Assembly: GCA_010093515.1 (NCBI GenBank) | Contig: MU001684.1 | Location: 578,835 to 642,834, forward strand | Origin: Lineolata rhizophorae | Taxonomy: Eukaryota > Ascomycota > Dothideomycetes > Lineolatales > Lineolataceae | Length of the DNA stretch: 64,000 bases | Reading direction: 5' to 3' | Shown: positions 45,528-55,382 of the stretch, piece after piece | Numbering within the stretch: position 1 is the stretch's first letter | Layout of the letters: each line of letters begins with the position of its first letter | Program-made: the position numbers and the translations under genes | Notes under the pieces: generated by a model | The model's database searches: none | What the model saw: the letters and a program-made list of their open reading frames with translations, nothing else | What the model was told of the DNA's origin: nothing

Positions 45528-47971
45528 TCAATCCACCGAATGCATATACAACTGACTAATGCTCTCCCCATGATGATTCCTCCTGATCGCCTCCGCCAAT
45601 AACCCGCCCACATCAATGACCACCAACTTCGCACAGCCCAGCGCTTTCTCCCTCGGCACTGGAAAGCTGTTCGTCACCACGATGCCATCGATGCACTCGC
45701 ACTCGTTCATCTCCCTCAGACAGTCGCCGCCGAAGAGCCCGTGCGTCGCGAAGCAGTACACCTTCGTGGCGCCGCCGCGCTTGACCACCGTCTCGGCCGC
45801 AGCCACCCAGCTGCCCGCCTTGTCGATCATGTCGTCCACGATGAAGACGGGCCGGTCCCGCACGTTGCCCACGAGCGTCACCGTCGTCTCCAGTTCCGGG
45901 TTGCGCAGCTCTTCCTCCTCCTCCTCGCTCGTCGCCGCCGCGTCCACGCTGCCGCCCAGCGCGTGCCCTGCGGCCGGCCCACCGTCGACGCTCTGCTGCT
46001 GCGAGGGGACTCCGTAAAGAAGTCCACTTCCTCCTGCGCCCCGCATCGCCGAGCTCGCCGTCGACACGAACGAGCTCATCATGTGCTCTGGCATTGGCGC
46101 GTCCGGGTCGCCGTCGTCCGAGCCGCCGCCGCCGCCGCCGCCCGTCGTCGCCGTCGTGCCCGTCGTGCCCGCCGTAGTCGCTGTTTGGCTGCGGAAGCGT
46201 AGCGAAGGTGCCGCCGAGGGTCCCGAAGCCGCCGAGAAGGCCGGTGAAGGGTGATCTTCATCAACAATATGGCCCTGGATCAGACGGCCAGTGATGACGT
46301 CGCGGGCGCGCTGGAGCGTGAAGGGGTGAGAGTTGTCAGCACATATTGCGGGAGATGATAGCTCGAGGAGAAGGAAGCTAAGATGATGAAGACATCGCTG
46401 TTTTTCTTCTTCTGCTACTGTTGAAGTTGCTGCTGCAGGTGCCGTGCCACTGTCGCACTTGGCGTTGCTGCCGCTGCTACCGTGTGGCATTGGGTGAGGT
46501 TGCGGGTGGTGAGGAATAACAGGGCTTGGGGCCATGATTGCTAATGATGAAAGGAGTGTGCTAATGACCATAAAGATCATGAAGATAAAGATGGAGAAGG
46601 GGATGATGGTGGTGCTGGTGGTGTGGATAGAGCAGCTGGAATATTTACCTCGTCGGTGTACTGCGCGTCTGCGTCTGGCTCGTCCGCCGCGTGCGCCGCG
46701 CTGGGGGTTGTTTGCACGCGGACCAAACTGCCGCCGACCGCCGCGCCCGTTGGCGGCGACGACGGCACCGAGCTCGCCGCCGACGAGTCCGGTCTCGTCA
46801 CGGAGCGCACGAGTGGCGACGATGGCACCTCGACGGCCGAGTTGCCGTTGACGCGCCGGTGGAGGCTGGACGTGCCCCGTGAGTGGTGGCCGCTACGGGT
46901 ACCGCTGCGTGTGGGACTCTTTGCGCCTCCTCCTCCTGCCCCTGAAGAACCGATGGTGCCATCGCCGAAACCGCCACCTCTGCCTTCATCCTTCTCGTCG
47001 GTCGCGCCGTCCAATATGCCGTTCAGCAAGGCCACTGACGGATCCGTCGCGAGCGGGTCCTCCGACTCGATGCCGACAGCGCCGAAGAACGCCGAGGAGC
47101 TCATGCCCGGGTCCGGCCGCCGGCGGCTGTCCGTCGTGACGATGCCGAAGGAGAGCTTGAGAGCGTCGGCAAGGCTCGTGACGCGCTTGGTACCGCCGGG
47201 GTTCTTAGACACGACGACGGCATCGCGCCAGTTGGGCACGTGCAGCCGGATCCAGCGGGCGATCAAAGGCTCTGCGATCAAGTTGTCGACGGGGCACTTG
47301 AAGAAACCCTGCATCTGCGAGGCGTGTAGGTCGATGGTGATGACGTGGTTAACACCGGCGACGTGTAGGAGGTTGGCTAGCATGCGCGCCGTGATGGCTC
47401 CACGGTGCGACTTCTTCTTCGATTGGCGGGAGTAGGGGAAGTAGGGCATGACGGCTTGCAGTAGAAGAGAGAGCGTTAGAACACTAGAGCGATAAATACG
47501 ATAGCAGCAAGAATTGAACGAGAACCTCATAGCGTACCGGTGATAGACTTAGCGGAGCCGCCTTTGCAGGCGGAGATCATGATGAGGAGCTCCATGACGT
47601 TGTCATTGATTCTGAGGAGCTCAGTAGCGATTAGCCGAAGCTGGTCGAATAGGGTCAGGCAAATGCCGGAGTGCAAGAGAGCTACGACTTACTTGCTGCT
47701 GCCGCTCTGCACGATGAAGACATCCTGGTCCCGCATAGAGGTGTCTTACAAGAGTCAATCAGTACAATTCCAGCGAGAGCCACAAGGGAAGGGTCGGGGG
47801 CAAAAAAGAGGAAAGTATAGGAAGAGTAAAATACGTACGAATCTCGACACAGGTCTCGCCATTGCTGAACTTCTTCAGCGTCGCCTTCCCGGGCTTCTGG
47901 CCCAGACGCTCGCAGATGTTGTCGACGAGATCCGGGTGCGACGAGCCCGAGAAGATCTCGGTCTGGCGCAT
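45528..47971 (-). CDS. PRS5: Ribose-phosphate pyrophosphokinase, Prs5-type with two long insertions
   Basis: Five exons (minus): 47971-47839, 47744-47693, 47611-47538, 47454-46649 and 46310-45528, giving 615 residues. Introns are 94, 80, 83 and 338 bp. The core follows class I PRPP synthetases: [32 protein letters not shown], the ATP-binding [16 protein letters not shown], the metal-binding [12 protein letters not shown], the PRPP loop [13 protein letters not shown] (about 511-522) and a final TNSFPVP segment. Two low-complexity, G/S/P/E-rich insertions interrupt it at about 202-353 and 377-490. In yeast, non-homologous regions of this kind mark Prs1 (one) and Prs5 (two), hence the name. The enzyme family makes PRPP from ribose-5-phosphate and ATP for nucleotide, His and Trp synthesis. 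The usual catalytic HKERKK-type loop is missing, replaced at the first insertion, so this chain may be a regulatory partner of a canonical subunit. Confidence 0.92.
46311..46648 (-). other. Unusually long (338 bp) intron of the PRS5-type gene
   Basis: The donor GTAAAT follows the codons for YTDE; the acceptor CTCCAG precedes [23 protein letters not shown] branch site lies shortly before the acceptor. The frame of exon 5 is open through most of the intron, with an ATG, so a second start or an extra small exon is possible. Confidence 0.6.
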
Positions 47972-48437
47972 GGTGGGCGGCGCAAGGACAAAAAATGTCG
48001 GGAAACCAGAGGTCAATCTAGCTGCTAAGGTTGTGCATGCGGGGCGCAAGCGTGGTGAAGTATTGAGGAGGAATGGAGCGTGGAGGGGCGAAGGGGAAAA
48101 GAGAAAGTGGTTTTCTGTGCGAGCTTGGAGAGTCGCGGGTGGTGGCGCTCGATACGTGGTAGCTGCATGCGGGGCAGACGGCAAGTGGTGCCGGGCCTGC
48201 GCCCACCCGCCGCTGCCATTGGCCCGCGATAGCAATTGCAGCGGTAGCCTCGCCGCGCCTGTTGAGCTTCACATGAGATATCACTTCCTACAAAACGACC
48301 TCACCACGTAGAATTGAGCTTAACAAAAATAAACCCATTCTCAGGCAATTTGCTCTGTACAACGAAGAAACTGAGAAAGCCGGGAGATAACTACTAAAAT
48401 TCCATTCCAAGAGTCAACCATCCCTAACCGCATCACC
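47972..48437. promoter_or_regulatory. Divergent promoter region PRS5 / acetyltransferase
   Basis: The 466 bp between two divergent starts contain an ATTGG at 48218-48222 (a CCAAT box on minus), 247 bp upstream of the PRS5 ATG. It is a natural candidate for a shared bidirectional promoter bound by the HAP/NF-Y complex; the sharing itself is inference. Confidence 0.45.
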
Positions 48438-49091
48438 ATGGCCGCCGGCGAATCACCACCCACTGTGTTGCGCCCCTGCCAGGAATCAGACATACCCGCC
48501 CTCAACGCCATCTACAGCCACTACGTCCACAACTCCGTAGCTACCTTTGCTACCGAGCCCACCACGGACGAAGACCAGCTTCAAACTTTCCGCAGCGTGA
48601 AGCGCCAAGCCCTGCCCTTCATCGTCGGTGTCGACACCTCCGCCTCCACCGCCATCGTCGGCCACTGCTACGCCTCCGGCTTCCGCCCGGACCGCGCCGG
48701 CTACCGCCACACCGTCGAGGTCAGCATCTGGTGCCACCCCGCGCACCAGGGGCGCGGCGTCGGCACTGCGCTGCTGCGCCGGATGCTGGCGGTGCTGGAG
48801 CAGCCGGGGAGGTGGCCGGAGTACGCCTGCGATGCCCGGCCCGAGGACAGCATTGTCCGACAGGTCGTCGTGTGCATGTCGGTGGATGAGGAGGGGAAGA
48901 GGGGCGGGTTGGCCTTGAAGGAGTTTTATGAGAGGTTCGGGTTCGAGGTGGTGGGCCGTATGAAGGAGGTTGGGCACAAATTTGACCGCTGGCAAGTGTC
49001 TTTCTTCTCTGTCAATGTGAGAAACGACGTGCGAGTGCTGACGATTGAGCCCAGGATCGACACCATGTATCTCCAGAAATCATTATGGTGA
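48438..49091 (+). CDS. GNAT N-acetyltransferase, phosphinothricin-acetyltransferase-like
   Basis: The ATG sits in the ideal context CATCACCATGGCC. Read without splicing the gene gives 217 residues. The better model removes a 63-bp GC-AG intron (48992-49054), leaving 196 residues with the end HKFDRW-IDTMYLQKSLW. That join restores the usual C-terminus of the family as I know it. The N-terminus LRPCQESDIPALNAIYSHYV and the acetyl-CoA-binding motif HQGRGVG (about 103-109) define a GNAT fold. The FYERFGFEVVGRMKEVGHKF block is typical of PAT/Bar-like and methionine-sulfoximine acetyltransferases. These move acetyl from acetyl-CoA to a small amine. The natural substrate is unknown, and detoxification of an amino acid analogue is a guess from the family. 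It lies divergent to PRS5. Confidence 0.9.
   Translation: MAAGESPPTVLRPCQESDIPALNAIYSHYVHNSVATFATEPTTDEDQLQTFRSVKRQALPFIVGVDTSASTAIVGHCYASGFRPDRAGYRHTVEVSIWCHPAHQGRGVGTALLRRMLAVLEQPGRWPEYACDARPEDSIVRQVVVCMSVDEEGKRGGLALKEFYERFGFEVVGRMKEVGHKFDRWQVSFFSVNVRNDVRVLTIEPRIDTMYLQKSLW
48992..49054 (+). other. GC-AG intron, 63 bp, stop-free and frame-preserving
   Basis: Donor TG|GCAAGT (the classic GC-AG consensus), branch GTGCTGACG, acceptor GAGCCCAG. The length is a multiple of three and no in-frame stop occurs, so retention inserts 21 residues (minus the split Trp effect) without truncation. Confidence 0.8.
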
Positions 49092-49745
49092 CGGCTGCTA
49101 ATTGTAATCAATCCAACTTCAATTTCGAATCGCCTAGTACCCAATAGCGCGTTTATGTCCCAATATGACAAGAAGAGCCTATTATAATGCCGTCAAGATT
49201 TTGCGACCTCAAGCCATGTTTCGAAGAAGCGAATGTGCTTCAGATATCCTGTTATTATTTGACATTAACATCACGGCCCTTGAGGTCAATGTGCTAGGAG
49301 CAGCTTCTTGTAGGAAGACAGAGCCTGCATGCAGCTTCACTATTCACAAATCAATATCACCAAAGCTACGATGTGCTCCGAACTTCTCGCGAAACCAGGA
49401 TATCTATTACTCCAATACTTTTACTTTAATCGAGAGCTTGAAGTGTTGTATCTACCGACAGAATCGAAATTTCCATATATACGCCGCTCCGAAAACAAGA
49501 GATATGGATGCCCGGGAAATACTCACAGGAACTAGAATCAGTACAACACAAAATTAACTTCCCTATTCCACCCATCCATCACCCATCACCAGATCAATCT
49601 CTTCATTCCTCCATCCCATTCATCCCTCATACACACATCATTACCAAAACCCATACCCCTGGCCCAACAACCTCTCCCCTATTCTCCCTACCTCATACAT
49701 ACCCTCTCAGAACAGTACCCACGACCAACCCACTCCTTCCACGTC
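49092..49745. other. Convergent intergenic region
   Basis: 3' flanks of the acetyltransferase (plus) and the four-TM protein (minus). The left part is AT-rich; the right part is C-rich on plus. No gene. Confidence 0.6.
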
Positions 49746-52700
49746 TTACGCCATCCCACTGACCTTCCTCTGCACCAGACCACCTATCCCCCACCCCCCA
49801 GCCCTCCCCTCCTCCGCGATCTTCCCACTCACATTCCTCCCCGCGGCCCCAGCATCCAAATCAACACCCGACCGACTCAACACGCGCGGGCTCTGCCGCC
49901 GCCCACTCCCATCATCCTCCCCGCCCCCGCGCAGCGACGAATACGCATACCCGTTCGCGCCAAACAGATTCGCCAGCCTGGCTCCCGCCCCCCCTGCCGT
50001 CTTACCCAGCGACCCTCTCGGCGGCGGCTGCGGCGGGGGCCCACCGAGCGGACTGCCGCCCACCGGCGAGCCGCCCGCCGGACTCCCCGCACCACCGTTC
50101 ATCTTCCGGATGCCCATCATGGCCTCGCCCAAATCCCCATAATACCGGCCCCGCGGCGTGCCCGCGCTCCTCCCACCCAGCCCCCCAGCGCCGCTCCCCT
50201 GCTGCTGCTGCTGCTGCTGCTGCCTCGGCGGCGTGCTGGCGCCGACGCCGTAGCCCCTCCGCCGCGCCTCGCGCTCCCGCCGCGCCAGCTCGCGCTCGCG
50301 CGAGGCGTCGCGCCGGCGCGCGGCTTCGCTGCTGCGCGCGAGGTCGGCCGAGGCGTCGCGCTCGGCGGCCTCGTCGGCGGCGCGCTGGCGGGCGGCGAGG
50401 CGGGCAATTTCGAGGGCGAGGGCGGCGTCTTCGTTTGGGGGGGTGGGGGGATGCATTTGGAGGGGGCGGGGGAGGATGGACGAGGAGGAGGAGGAGGAGG
50501 AGGAGGGAGGTGGGGAGGTGGATGTGGTGTGGGGGAGGGGTTCGGCTGGGGCGGAGGAGGGCGACGCGTGTGCCGAGCGCGGAGGGAAAGAGGAGGAGGA
50601 AGGGGGAGGGGAAGGAGAAGGCGAGCGCGAAGTCGAGGACGACGAAGGCGAGCTGGCGCCGGGCATGGCGGTGCTCGCGACGCCAGGCCGGTGCGACGGG
50701 CCCAGAGCCGGAGCCGGGACCGCAGGGTACGAAAACGCGCCGTCGTCGCCGCTCTCGAACGACGCCGCCCGGCTCCGCACCCGCACCGGCGGCCCCGGGC
50801 TCACGGCGGGCGACCGCGCCGGCGATCGGGCGCGCGGCGCCTGCTGCGCCGTCGGCTCGGGAGTCCGCAGCGAGTCGCGCGCGTAGGCCGGCTGCGGCGA
50901 GGCCGGCTGCGGCAGCGCGGCGTAGCTGCCGCTGCTGTTGTTGCCGCGCGCCTTGCGCGACGTGATGGGCGGCGGGTAGGGGGTCCTGTCGTAATCGCCT
51001 TCCTCTCCCGAGGATGAGCCCGAGGCGTCGGAGTCGTCGTCGGCGCCGAGCACGAACCAGTTGTCGTTGCGCAGGTCTGCGCGGTAGGCGGCGCGGGACG
51101 AGGCCGGGGGTGCGATGTTCAGCGGCGGTGGCGTTGGCGAAGTGCTGCCGTCGGAGCGCAGCGAGGCGTAGGGCCCGTTGCTCGCGGCCACGTTGTCCCT
51201 GCCACCGCCGTTGTCGCCGTACGTTCCGCCTGGGACGTAGCCGTACCCGTGGCCGCCCTCGTGCAGACTCGAGACCTCGGATGTGCGCCGAGCGAGCCCT
51301 TGGTCGCGCAAGTCGCCCGCCCCGGGCGATGACGGGCGCGACACCACGTCGTCCCCGCCGTCGTCCACGTGCTCGCCCGGATGCGAGAAGCGGGAACCGT
51401 AGTGCACGCCCGGCTCCGGCGTCAGCGTCTGCGCCTGGCTGAGCGTGCTCGCGCGCTGCTGCTGCTGCTGCTGCTGCTGGTACTGCTGGTGGTAGCTGTT
51501 CCGATCCGACAGGCTCGGCAGGTCCACGCGGGAGTGGTGCAGCGGCGAGGTGGAGCAAGGGTAAGGGTGCTGGTGCGTCGGCGTCGGCGGGGGCAAGTCG
51601 ACGACGCGCGAGTTGCGCGCCGAGGCAGGGTTGTGCGGGTTGAACGAGGTGCTGGAATCGTTGCGAGTGTGGAAGAAGGAGAGGGGGCGGCCGGTTGGAG
51701 CGATGTAGTCATCATCGCCGTCATATGCGTGGGCGGCGGCGCCAGGCTTCGTGCGGGACACGCGGCGCGAAGCTGTGCTCCCGTTGGTGTTGGCGACGTC
51801 CAGCGTGGTGCTGCCCGTCAGCTCGCTGAAGCGCTTCTCGGCGTTGCCGCCGCGGCGGCTCCGCGGCGACGGCAGCGGCGGGATGTCCGTCATGGAGCTC
51901 GTCTTGTGCTTGTGCGAGCCGCGGATCGGCCGGCGGGGCCCGCGTGTCGTCAGGTTGTCCTCGAGTGGGTTCATGTCGGGCGGGAGGCGCGCGATCTTCC
52001 GGAAGATTACGACGAGGTAGAGGTCGACGAGCAGGCTGATGAGGTGGAGCCCGCCGGCGACGGCGGCGATGTAGAAGGTGGCTTGTAGCAGCGTCGTAGT
52101 GCCGTCATCGGCCTTGAAGAAGGACCGCCACCGCCCCTCGGTCCCAACCTCCTCGGCCGCGTTCTGGCTCGCGAGCAGAGCGGTGAAGACGTAGAAAGGG
52201 ATCAAACCTGCGTCGATAACCATGGCAAAGAAGTGGTAGCTGGCGGAGCTGGCGGGAGTACGGCCTTTGGCCGCGCGGCAGAGGTGGTAGAGTGCATAGA
52301 GGCCAGTGACAATGTCAACAGCAGGCTAGCCGTCGTCAATCAGTATTAGTTTCTTTCATTGCTCTCTTTGATTCCTTCTTCCATGCCCTCCGTGCTCATT
52401 CCTTGCGCAGGGAAACGGCCTGGTAGATATCGACTCACCGGAATTCTAATGATCCACCCCTCACTCGCCTGCGTCCCCTTGACGCAAATCACGCACACCA
52501 GCATCCCAAGCGCGCTGACCAGCTGCGCGATGCGGAACGCAAACTGCAGCCACCGCACCCAGATGATGCGCCCCTTGATCTTGGGGTCCATAGGCTTGGC
52601 GCCCGTGTTCCCGTACGGCAGGATCAGATAACTGTCCGGGTGCCGGTTGAAGTCGATGAGGGGCCCCTCGGGCTTGGGCTTGGGTGGCGGCTTGGGCGTC

Positions 52701-52816
52701 CACGAGGCCTGCGTCACGGCTTTCGGGTTGAAGCCATGCTGCGAGGGGTCGTCTTTCGCCAACCTCGAACGCCGCGGCGGCGGGTCGTAGAGGTAGGGCT
52801 GCTGGGGGCCGCCCAT
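49746..52816 (-). CDS. Four-TM membrane protein with long disordered cytosolic tail
   Basis: Two exons (minus), 52816-52439 and 52325-49746, with a 113-bp GTGAGT...TAG intron, encode 985 residues. The first 80 residues are Pro-rich and hydrophilic. Four hydrophobic segments follow: about 88-112 (FRIAQLVSALGMLVCVICV), about 127-143 (PAVDIVTGLYALYHL), about 156-178 (FFAMVIDAGLIPFYVFTALL) and about 207-236 (FYIAAVAGGLHLISLLVDLY). Four closely spaced segments of this kind recall MARVEL-like or tetraspan proteins, but I do not recognise a named family. From about residue 240 on the chain is disordered, with Ser/Pro/Gln-rich stretches, a poly-Q run, a run of Ser, and a short Arg/Ala/Glu-rich helix (RQRAADEAAERDASADLARS). 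A plasma-membrane or endomembrane scaffold role is inference. It is divergent to ARH1. Confidence 0.82.
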
Positions 52817-53543
52817 GCTGCTGCTGCCAGCCGTGGTACTTCAGCCGTTTGTTGTGGTTGTTGGAGGAGGAGCTGGTGCAGCCGGTCGCGCTGTTAGGGA
52901 GTGGAATGTGGGCCCAACGTTATGGGACGAATGGCCGAGCGGAATGAACGATGACTGAAAAGCGACTTGTTGATGATAAGTGAGGATTGTGCACGTGCGA
53001 ACGAATGTTCTTGGAATGTCGGAGACGTGCGGGCACGTCCTTCCAGTGGAACTATTACTGCTGTACTTTCGTATTGCAGTGAGTGGAGCTGGGATCAGCA
53101 GTAGTGGGAGATAAGTCTTTTCTTGGTGGTGTGGAGGAAGGACAAGAGCAGGGTGAGCGAGAACATGGGGGTCGGGGTGGTTGGTGTTTGGGGTGAGGGG
53201 TGCCGCGCCGTTGGCCGGGTAACGGGTGAGCTTGGCGTCCCGGGCGCCAAGCGGGACGACGCTGCGACGGTAATGTCATTTTTTGCATCTAGCTGATTGG
53301 CCGCGCTAGACATTTGATCACCGCGAGGACGTTTAGTTAAACCAATCGGAACGGTCCAGAGACTGGAACGCCCGTCCATGCTTTCAAGCTGCGTGGAGAC
53401 GGCGATGATGTAACAGCGCGGCTCCGGAACCTCGGAGCTCGGCTTCGCATCACGACCGAGCTTCGGCGCTTCAAGAAACAAAAATTGCCATCCGCGACGT
53501 GCGCGATAGCGACAAGCCCTCCGCGGTCACACCGGACGTGACT
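52817..53543. promoter_or_regulatory. Divergent promoter region, four-TM protein / ARH1
   Basis: The 727 bp between two starts hold a pair of oppositely oriented CCAAT boxes, ATTGG at 53296-53300 and CCAAT at 53342-53346, 42 bp apart and about 200 bp before the ARH1 ATG. This fits a bidirectional promoter. CCAAT binding complexes regulate respiratory and iron-related genes in fungi, so a link to ARH1 is plausible but not shown. Confidence 0.4.
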
Positions 53544-55382
53544 ATGAACGTGCTGCGCCCGGCAAGGCCGTTCACCTGCGCGCGATGCATCCGGCGCCTT
53601 AACCCGCGATCCCCGCCGTGGCGCCCACGGCGACCGTTCAACGGCAATGGCCCGCAGCGCCGGTTCTTCACAAACGGGCCCGCGCTCCTAGCCTCGACGG
53701 CAGGGAGCGCATCCGCCCGCCCATTGCGCCTCGCAATCATCGGGTCCGGTCCTGCAGGCTTCTATGCCGCGCTGCGCATCTTGAAGCGCGTGCCGGATGC
53801 CCTCGTAGACATGTACGAGCACTTGCCCGCGCCATTTGGGCTGGTGCGGTATGGTGTTGCGCCAGACCATCCCGAAGTCAAGGCATGCCGAGCAATCTCA
53901 ATCCGTTCCCCAAGAAGCCCACGGAGGGACTTGAACACAAACAGGAGCACGATTCGCTAATTGTGTTGTTTGTGTTTGGCTGCAGAACTGCCAGGACCGC
54001 TTCGAAGAGGTCGCCGAGTCCCCCCGCTTCAACTTCATCGGCAACGTCGACGTCGGGACCGAGCTGCCTCTTTACGTACTCGTGCGACACTATCACTCCA
54101 TCCTCTTCGCCTACGGCGCCGCACGCGACCGCATGCTCGGCATCCCGGGCGAGACCAGCCTTTCTGGCGTATGGTCGGCCCGCGCCTTCGTGGGCTGGTA
54201 CAACGGGCTGCCGCGACGGACGAACAAGGAGCCCGAGTTCGACCCGCAACGGTTCAAACGGTGCGGCGAGACGGCAGTTGTCATCGGCAACGGCAACGTC
54301 GCGCTGGACGTGGCCAGGATATTGCTGATGGGTGTGGATGCGCTGAGGGAAACGGACATCTCCGAGGAGGCGCTGCAGACGCTAGCGGAGACGAAGATCA
54401 AACAGGTAGCTATCACAGGACGGAGGGGTCCGTTTCAGGTGCGTATAAAACAGAACCCTTGAATTCAGATGCAAAAAATTAATCTTTTGTGTCCTTTGCG
54501 CTAACTATCCCACAAAAGGCTCCCTTCACCATCAAAGAACTTCGCGAACTCATTACCCTCCCCACCGCCACCCTCTCCCCACTTCCACCCTCCCTCCTCC
54601 CCCCAGACCCATCCCACCTTGCCTCCCGCAAAGCAAAACGCCTCGCCCAGCTCCTAGCCAAAGCCAACTCCACCCCGCCCCCGTCCCCTCCGCCCTCCAA
54701 GAACTGGTCCCTCGACTTCTTCCTCAGACCGGTCTCCTTCGCCGGCACCAGCGCCCTCTCCGCCGTCGACTTCGAGCGCACGCGCATCGCGCCCGACGCC
54801 GCCGACCCGTGGGACCCCGCGGCCCGCGTCGCCGGCACCGCCGAGACCGTGCGCGTGTCGACCGGCGCCGCCTTCCGCTCCATCGGGTACAAGTCCGTGC
54901 CGCTACCGGGCATGGCCGAGCTGGGCGTCGCCTTCGACGAGGCGCGCGGCGTCGTGCCCAACGACGGCGAGGGGCGCGTGCTCGCGCCCGCGCCCGCGGC
55001 GGGAAAGACGGCCGAAGACGGGACGCTGCAGGATGGCAGCAGCCCGGTGTGGGAGAGGGTTCCGGGGCTGTATGCGGCTGGATGGGTCAAGAATGGGCCG
55101 ACGGGCGTGATTGCGAGTACGATGGACGATGCGTTTGGGGTTGCGGATGCGGTGGTGGGGGATTGGGAGCGGGGTGGTGAGGCGGGCGGCATGTTGGCGG
55201 GGGCGCGGGGCGATGGGTGGGGTGGTGTGGAAGGGGAGGCGAGGAAGAGGGGGCTGAGGAGGACGAGTTGGGAGGATTGGAAGGTAATTGATGAGGTCGA
55301 GAGGGAGAGGGGCGAGAGAAGGGGAAAGGTGAGGGAGAAGATTGGGAGTGTGGAGGAGATGCTGGAGGTCTTGGATAGGTAA
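53544..55382 (+). CDS. ARH1: NADPH:adrenodoxin/ferredoxin oxidoreductase, mitochondrial
   Basis: Three exons, 53544-53882, 53986-54438 and 54519-55382, encode 551 residues. The N-terminal ~58 residues are Arg-rich with almost no acidic residue, a typical mitochondrial presequence. The FAD-binding loop GSGPAG is at 67-72. [26 protein letters not shown] spans exon junction 1. [13 protein letters not shown], the NADPH-binding [14 protein letters not shown] (about 213-226) and [18 protein letters not shown] (junction 2) follow. The end has [10 protein letters not shown] and [17 protein letters not shown]. The enzyme passes electrons from NADPH through FAD to mitochondrial ferredoxin for Fe-S cluster and heme A synthesis. 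Intron 1 most likely begins with GC (AAG|GCATGC): the only nearby GT donor (GTCAAG) would delete the conserved Val-Lys. The start is the first in-frame ATG. Confidence 0.95.
53883..53985 (+). other. Probable GC-AG intron 1 of ARH1 (103 bp)
   Basis: Donor AAG|GCATGC, acceptor GGCTGCAG. The alternative GT donor at 53877 keeps frame but removes two residues (VK) that human adrenodoxin reductase also has at this place. Confidence 0.6.
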
